Positions 4,611 to 9,874 of a DNA stretch of 9,874 nt are shown here, one piece after another. The translations under genes and the position numbers were made by a program. Source of the DNA: Chlorobiota bacterium. GTDB lineage: Bacteria > Bacteroidota > Bacteroidia > Bacteroidales > F082. The first letter of the stretch is position 1, and each line of letters starts with the position of its first letter. Location of the stretch: assembly GCA_030619415.1 (NCBI GenBank), contig JAUXBM010000042.1, positions 1-9,874 of the forward strand. Direction: 5' to 3'. The notes under the pieces are model-generated. The model made no database searches. It worked only from the letters and a program-made list of their open reading frames with translations, and was not told where the DNA came from.

Positions 4611-6878
4611 TTATCTTATAATTAATTTTTTTGTGACTACTTTTTCTTTCTTTCTGATGCTCACAAAGTACATGCCTTTCTGGAAATCGCTCAGGCTTAA
4701 TTCCAGTTTATTGTCTCCTCTATTACACGCCATTTCCTTTTCATAAACAAGCTTCCCTGTAATATCAACAATATTTAGCTGGTAAACATCATTCACGAAA
4801 CTATATATTGAAATGGACACATCATTAGTGGCTGGGTTTGGATAAATGTCTATCGAATTTTTTGTGAACTCATCTTCAATGGCCGTGAATCCTTCAGTTT
4901 CAAAGCTTCTGGTTTCACTCCAGTCCGAAGAGTCGATGCTGGTTATCGCTTTAACTTTCCAGTAGTACATTGTTTTTTTATCCAGGGGTTCATTACACTG
5001 GAAAAATGGGGTTTCAACTATTTGACTCTTAGAATCGGGAAAACCTTCATCAGTTGATATCATTATTTCATATTCAGGAACACCCTCAATTATTTCCCAG
5101 ATATATCTTGGACAGGTGGTAATGTCTGTTGCCTGATCAGCAGGGCTAATCAATTCTACGGTATTTGCAGTTGTTAAACTCCATACTTCTGACCACTCTG
5201 AAATATCAAGTGCATGAGAAGCCCTGACCCTCCAATAATAATCAGCCCCAAACTTTTTCATTGTAAAATTGGCTGATATAGAATCTGACACGATCATAAA
5301 CGGTTCAGGAAGACTTTCATCATCATCAATTTCAAAATAATAATCATTGGAACCAGGATACTCGTCCCATTTAAACAATAATAATAAATCAGTGTTACCC
5401 GAATTATTCTTTGGTGTCTTGAGTTCGGGCGCAGCATATGTTTCCATCGATTTTGCACCAGACCATGCTGATGTGTCAGATGAGTGTATGGCCCGCATTC
5501 TATAATAAATAATGCTTCCATACAGCAAGTCATGAAGCTCCCAGGAAGCTGAATCACCCGGTACATTGATTGTATGCACATAAGGGCTGCTAAATCCTTC
5601 CCCTGTCTCGGCAAGCATATCGCCTTTATCTCCACCGGCAAGCCCTGTTCCATTTGCCAACCAGATTCCATTCATGGCATTCTTCGTTCCCGATGCTGAT
5701 GCGGTCCAGGCGCCATTGTAATAGAGCATGGTTCCTGTTTTACCAACGGCATATCCTTCGCTCCCGGTTAAGCTAACACCATACAGATCCCTGTTTGTTC
5801 CAGAAATTTGCGCTACCCAGTCGTTTCCATTGAAGTACAATATCTCCCCGGTTTTTCCAACTACCCATCCATTGTTTGCATCAACAAACCAAACTGAAAA
5901 ATGATCTTTAGTACCCACTTCTGAACTGCTCCAGGCCGAACCATTATAATGTGCAATTATTTTACTTTTACCACATACCCATACGTTATCTGTGGAAAGT
6001 GCATATACTCCGTAAAGGTCACTGGTTATATCAGATGTTTCGGCGCTCCAGGAGCCACTATTATATTTTACGATTACCCCACTTGCACCAACAGCCCATC
6101 CTGTATTGGCATCAGCAAATGATACACCAAATAATTCTTCGCTGGTTCCGGCATCAACTGTTTCCCATGATGATCCATTGTAATGCAATACGGTACCATC
6201 TTCACCAACGGCATAACCATTCATTTCATCAATAAAATAAATGCTGTTTAAATCCTTACTCACACCTGATTCACTGGTCATCCAATCAGTGCCATCAAAG
6301 TGCAATATTGTTCCTTTGGCCCCAACAGACCACATATTTGTTTTGCTGATTACAAACGTGCCTGACACATTATCGCTGCTGCCTGTAGTTTCTGTACTCC
6401 AGTCATATACAGTATCAACTTGCATTTGATACTTCGTCAGGCCATCGATCGAATCCCATTCAATTTCAGGATCAGCATATACCATAGTCCCGTCATTAGG
6501 AGACGACATATTAACTGTGACTGCTATCTGAAATCCCCAGGTTTCCGACCATTCTGATGGTTCGGCTGCATCAAATGCCATTACGCGCCAATAAAACTTC
6601 TGACCAAAAGGAAGATCCTCTGTTTGGATTGCAGTCAGCCTTGTTCTGTCTAAAGTAATTGCATCTGAAAAGTCCATTTTTGTGGCAACCTGAACTTCGT
6701 AGGTTATATCATTTGTTTGACCCGTTACCGCATCCCAATCTAACAATACGTTCGGATATTGGTTGGTTTGCCCATCTTCGGGTGCCCTTAACTCAGGCGC
6801 ATAAATTCTGTCTTGTCCGCTTAACGAGACGGATAACAACAAGATAAGCAATGTGATGAATGAATAAATTTTTCTCAT
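4611..6878 (-). CDS. Secreted multi-domain protein: FnIII-like domains, seven-unit propeller, T9SS sorting domain
   Basis: A 755-residue exported protein with no recognisable enzyme motif. The signal peptide (MRKIYSFITLLILLLSVSLS, then GQ) ends near residue 21. Fibronectin-III-like domains follow: domain 1 at about 28-119 (FYWRVMAFD...SEWSETWGF), domain 3 at 482-571 and domain 4 at 573-662, each with the Y.W.V.A....SEWS signature. Domain 2 appears split: its first half is at 121-160 and its second half at 429-481 (IYYRMRAI...SAWSGAKSMET). Between them lie seven repeats of about 38 residues resembling Ycf48-like propeller blades. The C-terminus (DIYPNPATNDVSI from 677, ending KKLIIR) is a type A T9SS sorting domain, so the protein is probably moved across the outer membrane and attached or released. 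The frame extends upstream to a TTG at 6953, but the ATG at 6878 starts the signal peptide. It follows the 974-residue propeller gene by 28 bases. A role in adhesion or surface binding is inference. Confidence 0.85.
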   Translation of the reverse strand: MRKIYSFITLLILLLSVSLSGQDRIYAPELRAPEDGQTNQYPNVLLDWDAVTGQTNDITYEVQVATKMDFSDAITLDRTRLTAIQTEDLPFGQKFYWRVMAFDAAEPSEWSETWGFQIAVTVNMSSPNDGTMVYADPEIEWDSIDGLTKYQMQVDTVYDWSTETTGSSDNVSGTFVISKTNMWSVGAKGTILHFDGTDWMTSESGVSKDLNSIYFIDEMNGYAVGEDGTVLHYNGSSWETVDAGTSEELFGVSFADANTGWAVGASGVIVKYNSGSWSAETSDITSDLYGVYALSTDNVWVCGKSKIIAHYNGSAWSSSEVGTKDHFSVWFVDANNGWVVGKTGEILYFNGNDWVAQISGTNRDLYGVSLTGSEGYAVGKTGTMLYYNGAWTASASGTKNAMNGIWLANGTGLAGGDKGDMLAETGEGFSSPYVHTINVPGDSASWELHDLLYGSIIYYRMRAIHSSDTSAWSGAKSMETYAAPELKTPKNNSGNTDLLLLFKWDEYPGSNDYYFEIDDDESLPEPFMIVSDSISANFTMKKFGADYYWRVRASHALDISEWSEVWSLTTANTVELISPADQATDITTCPRYIWEIIEGVPEYEIMISTDEGFPDSKSQIVETPFFQCNEPLDKKTMYYWKVKAITSIDSSDWSETRSFETEGFTAIEDEFTKNSIDIYPNPATNDVSISIYSFVNDVYQLNIVDITGKLVYEKEMACNRGDNKLELSLSDFQKGMYFVSIRKKEKVVTKKLIIR
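5601..6368 (-). repeat. Seven tandem propeller repeats inside the 755-residue protein
   Basis: Residues 171-426 hold seven degenerate units of about 38 residues with the pattern (D)L.(G/S)V.F.D.N.GWAVG..G.I..YNG..W......GT. Units begin near residues 171, 208, 247, 286, 324, 363 and 400. Clear copies of the core are GYAVGEDGTVLHYNGSSW, GWAVGASGVIVKYNSGSW, GWVVGKTGEILYFNGNDW and GYAVGKTGTMLYYNG. Unit 4 has WVCGKSK in place of WAVG..G, and unit 7 is degenerate and lacks the last YNG..W strand. Seven units fit one seven-bladed beta-propeller. The copies have diverged in DNA sequence, so the array is old. Confidence 0.85.
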
Positions 6879-6906
6879 ATCCGTTGATTTTTTCAATTTA
6901 TATGGT

Positions 6907-9831
6907 CTAATTAACAATGAATTTTTGCGTATAAACTTCAGGCCCAATAACAACCGACAAAATGTAAGTGCCTTGTTTGAGATCGTCCACCGCTATGGCA
7001 ATTCTATTTGGTCCTTTACGAACTATTGCGGACTGTAACTTAATTAATCTTCCACTTAGATCAAAAATTTTAATTTCTGTATTTATGCTAAGCTCAGAAG
7101 AAAACTCAATATTAGCCACCGAAACTACTGGATTTGGATACAATTTAATTTTCCCCTTTTCTTTATCAGTAGCAGCAATTTCTTCCATATCTACCATATA
7201 AAAATCATCATTTATGAAAAGTCCTCTCCCATAAGTTGCTGCATAAATACTTCCCCAGTTGTGGGTTCCGGGATAAGTGATGTAGATAATTTCAGGACCA
7301 TTTTGAAGTGCAAGTGTAATTTGAGGTTGTGAAACAATTTGCTGTTTTAGATCAAATACAGGAACGCTTCCCATTTCGTTGCCTTGCTCCACCCAGTCAG
7401 GTGGGCCGGCATGGATATTTTCAGTTGCAAATATCCCATGTTCAGTTCCCAATATCGCAAGGTTTTGATCCGTCATCTCAATAACTGAAGAGTAAACCGG
7501 CATATGCGGAAGGTTTCCTTGTGCTGAAATAAATGTTGGACTTTTATCCAGTGCATTTTCCGAAAGCAATACATAATGGTCATTACCATAATTACCCAAT
7601 GTTACTATGATGTTATTCGGATCTTGCGGATCGACTGATATTGATGTTACTACCTGAGATATTTCTTCATCAGTGCCGGGAATCAATAATTCAATTTGCT
7701 CAGATGCCACAATACAACCAGGGCTGTTCACATCTGCAAGCTCGTAACGTTGAGCGAAAGCCAGGTTTGACACTCTGAAAAGTTTCCCGTCTAGTGTTCC
7801 GACAAATAAATGATTTCCATCAGCAGAAATACCTAAACTATAAGGAGTACCCGATACTCCTCCGAAATCGCTATTGGAAACATTGAACCACTCTACAGCT
7901 TTAGCAAACTGATGCAATTCAGTAGTAAGCCACATATGATTAGAAACCCCAATGAACAGGAATGACGTAACTATATCTTGCACCCTGATTGAATCACCAG
8001 CGTAAAGGGTAGTACCCTCAGGAGTTGTGTAATAAAAAGGTTGTCCACTATTTTCACTTCTAACTGTAATTTGAGCACCTCCAGGAATCGTTTCCCTGAC
8101 ATAATACGTCACACTATCCAAACTGTTTATGTTATTAAAATTCTCCATTAGAACCACTGGTGTTCTAAACGCTTGCGGATTTCCAACGTTTCCAGGAAAC
8201 TGAGCTGGGTTTGAATAATTTATTCCACCATCATCCGACCTCAAAATTGTTCCGGCAGTACCGGTTATAACAATAACATTGGGATCAATCAGCGAAATCA
8301 CACAAGGTCCTCCATCTCCACCTAAAATTTGTTCTCCTTGTTGTTCTGTATTTCCTTGCCCGGTAATTTTTATTGTACCATTGTCTTGCGCACCTCCAAT
8401 TATGTGGTTTTTTAAACCGGAAGGACCAGCTGCATAAAATTGCGTTGTGAAATAATTTCTATTTCCTGACTGATACACATTTCCATCAGAGGCTATCGTT
8501 CCTATTGATACTCCTCCGTCTGTTCCAATAAAAAATGTATTGTTACTACCGGGTAAAAATTCATATACATGATGGTCTGCATGAAGGTATGAAGGTATCA
8601 ACGGGAATGTAAAACTTTCTGACCTGGTTGACCAGTCAAAATATCCATCTTCTTGTAATTTTTGTCCCAACCAGAGGTCAATTCCACCCAAAAGGACTTT
8701 GTCAGGATCGTCAGGATAAACTGCAAGTGCATTGTTATAAACCCCCTGTCCGTCAAATACATTAATGGATTGTGTTCCGGGCATAACAATTCTCCAGGTT
8801 TCGCCTTTATTATCAGAACGGTAAATATTATTTACTGAACCCAGGGAGTTAACAACACTCGCATAAATAACGGACGCATCTGAAGGCGCAATAGCGAATT
8901 CAATCCTCGATACGTTTCCATCCGGAAGGCTTACCGAATCACCTGAAGATTTAAAAACAAAGCTGTTGGGATTTCCGGAGACAGAAATATAAGCTTTGTT
9001 ATCAACGCAGGTCACAACGTTTCCATCAGAACCAACCTGAACATCAAATGAATTAAGGCTGAGTTCGTTTCCTTCGTTATCCTTGGCTGTAGTCCATGTA
9101 CCACCCGCATCATTCGAATATTTCAAACCGGTGTTTGTTGCAGCATAAATCCTGCCGGTACCAGGATCTGTTGCCAATTCATTTACAAATGCCCAATCGC
9201 TGGTAATATCATTAAATGTTGGTTTTGTTGAAGCAAGCAAACTAAACGATTCCCCATCAGAAGATTTATAGATACCGGTTCCCATAAATCCACTTGAATA
9301 ACCCATTTGGTCAAGCCCTGATACAGTTTCCGCATCAAAGCTTTCACCTGTTCCCGCATAAATATCACCATTGGATGTTTGCGTAAAACTGGAAACGAAT
9401 AGGTTATCAAAGTCTGCATTAACCTTTGCCCAGGTAATACCACCATTTACTGACTTCCATATACCACCTGATACTCCGGCTGCATATACAGCGGTACTTT
9501 TGTTGTCAGCAAGAATTGCCCTGGTTCTTCCGCCAAAATTATCCGGCCCCAATTGTTTCCACATCATATTAAAAGCCCTGGAACTTTTTATCGTTTCCAA
9601 TTCTCCCTGAACCCTTTTCAGATCGGCGGGGTTAATAAGTCCTGTGTGTTGGTTATTCTTAATTTTTGCCAGAAAAGCTCCAGCAGGTTTACCAGCCGGT
9701 TCATATAACTGCTGTGCAGACTCACGGGGAGTGTACTCCGAAGCATCTTTATTCAATGAAAATACAGTAATTATTCCTGTTAATGCAATGAGAATCAAAA
9801 ACAAGCTCAAGGGTAGATTTTTTCTTTTCAT
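6907..9831 (-). CDS. Secreted Asp-box (BNR/sortilin-like) beta-propeller protein with T9SS sorting domain
   Basis: A 974-residue exported protein. Residues 1-26 contain a hydrophobic core (LSLFLILIALTGIITVF) acting as signal peptide or anchor; the cleavage site is not obvious. The body is built of Asp-box motifs (S.(D/N).G.(T/S)(W/F/Y)): SVNGGITW at 127, SSDGESF at 190, SNDAGGTW at 239, SDNKGETW at 339 and SDDGGINY at 532. It also has ADHH at 418-421 followed by GTDGGVSIG at 436-444, and GGAQDNGT at 479-486 followed by GGDGG at 504-508. These are marks I associate with the VPS10/sortilin-like and GH74-like propeller proteins often annotated as glycosyl hydrolase or exo-sialidase. I see no catalytic site, so an enzyme name is not justified. 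The C-terminus (KLYPNPVVSVANIEF from 896, ending QKFIVN) is a type A T9SS sorting domain. It starts at an ATG at 9829-9831; no promoter is evident in the 43 bases upstream. It heads a two-gene unit with the 755-residue protein. Confidence 0.85.
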   Translation of the reverse strand: MKRKNLPLSLFLILIALTGIITVFSLNKDASEYTPRESAQQLYEPAGKPAGAFLAKIKNNQHTGLINPADLKRVQGELETIKSSRAFNMMWKQLGPDNFGGRTRAILADNKSTAVYAAGVSGGIWKSVNGGITWAKVNADFDNLFVSSFTQTSNGDIYAGTGESFDAETVSGLDQMGYSSGFMGTGIYKSSDGESFSLLASTKPTFNDITSDWAFVNELATDPGTGRIYAATNTGLKYSNDAGGTWTTAKDNEGNELSLNSFDVQVGSDGNVVTCVDNKAYISVSGNPNSFVFKSSGDSVSLPDGNVSRIEFAIAPSDASVIYASVVNSLGSVNNIYRSDNKGETWRIVMPGTQSINVFDGQGVYNNALAVYPDDPDKVLLGGIDLWLGQKLQEDGYFDWSTRSESFTFPLIPSYLHADHHVYEFLPGSNNTFFIGTDGGVSIGTIASDGNVYQSGNRNYFTTQFYAAGPSGLKNHIIGGAQDNGTIKITGQGNTEQQGEQILGGDGGPCVISLIDPNVIVITGTAGTILRSDDGGINYSNPAQFPGNVGNPQAFRTPVVLMENFNNINSLDSVTYYVRETIPGGAQITVRSENSGQPFYYTTPEGTTLYAGDSIRVQDIVTSFLFIGVSNHMWLTTELHQFAKAVEWFNVSNSDFGGVSGTPYSLGISADGNHLFVGTLDGKLFRVSNLAFAQRYELADVNSPGCIVASEQIELLIPGTDEEISQVVTSISVDPQDPNNIIVTLGNYGNDHYVLLSENALDKSPTFISAQGNLPHMPVYSSVIEMTDQNLAILGTEHGIFATENIHAGPPDWVEQGNEMGSVPVFDLKQQIVSQPQITLALQNGPEIIYITYPGTHNWGSIYAATYGRGLFINDDFYMVDMEEIAATDKEKGKIKLYPNPVVSVANIEFSSELSINTEIKIFDLSGRLIKLQSAIVRKGPNRIAIAVDDLKQGTYILSVVIGPEVYTQKFIVN

Positions 9832-9874
9832 ACTCTTTTTCTTAATTATGCTAACACGGTTTTGGGTTCAAAAA

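Noticed and set aside
5951..6429. Two + strand frames opposite the propeller repeats
   Set aside because: They are rich in His, Leu and Tyr only because they read the repeat DNA antisense; the periodicity belongs to the minus-strand propeller.
6907..9831. Naming the 974-residue protein a sialidase or glycoside hydrolase
   Set aside because: Asp-boxes are structural repeats shared by many non-enzymatic propellers, and no catalytic residues could be identified.

Overview
The window looks like chromosomal DNA from a member of the Bacteroidota, probably an environmental or marine lineage; I cannot name an order. Three signs support this. Two large exported proteins end in C-terminal type IX secretion (T9SS) type A sorting domains. 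Start codons lack strong Shine-Dalgarno sequences. A perfect Bacteroidota -7 promoter element (TAnnTTTG) lies in front of a FadL-like gene. The DNA is moderately AT-rich and gene-dense. I see no mobile element, CRISPR array, tRNA or rRNA.

Layout. Bases 1-65 hold the last 20 codons of a + strand gene that begins outside the window. It converges on a minus-strand block across a bidirectional terminator (93-130). That block reads right to left: ung (uracil-DNA glycosylase, 3476-2793), a FadL/OmpP1-type outer-membrane channel (2729-1518), and an SGNH/GDSL-hydrolase lipoprotein (1498-143). The FadL and hydrolase genes are 19 bases apart and probably co-transcribed from a promoter just after ung. 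Together they suggest a unit that hydrolyses esters at the cell surface and imports the lipophilic product.

A divergent + strand pair follows. It consists of a 42-codon lipoprotein gene (3582-3710) and a 259-residue predicted outer-membrane beta-barrel protein of a family found in Bacteroidota (3778-4557). A second bidirectional terminator (4560-4595) separates it from the last block.

That block is a minus-strand pair of secreted beta-propeller proteins, 974 residues (9831-6907) followed 28 bases later by 755 residues (6878-4611). Both have an N-terminal export signal and a C-terminal T9SS sorting domain. The first is an Asp-box (BNR/sortilin-like) propeller. The second is built of fibronectin-III-like domains, and a seven-unit propeller of about 268 residues appears to be inserted inside the second of them. 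This nested architecture is the most notable thing in the window. I found no convincing evidence of a wholly new biological system; the rest is fairly ordinary Bacteroidota envelope and housekeeping gene content.
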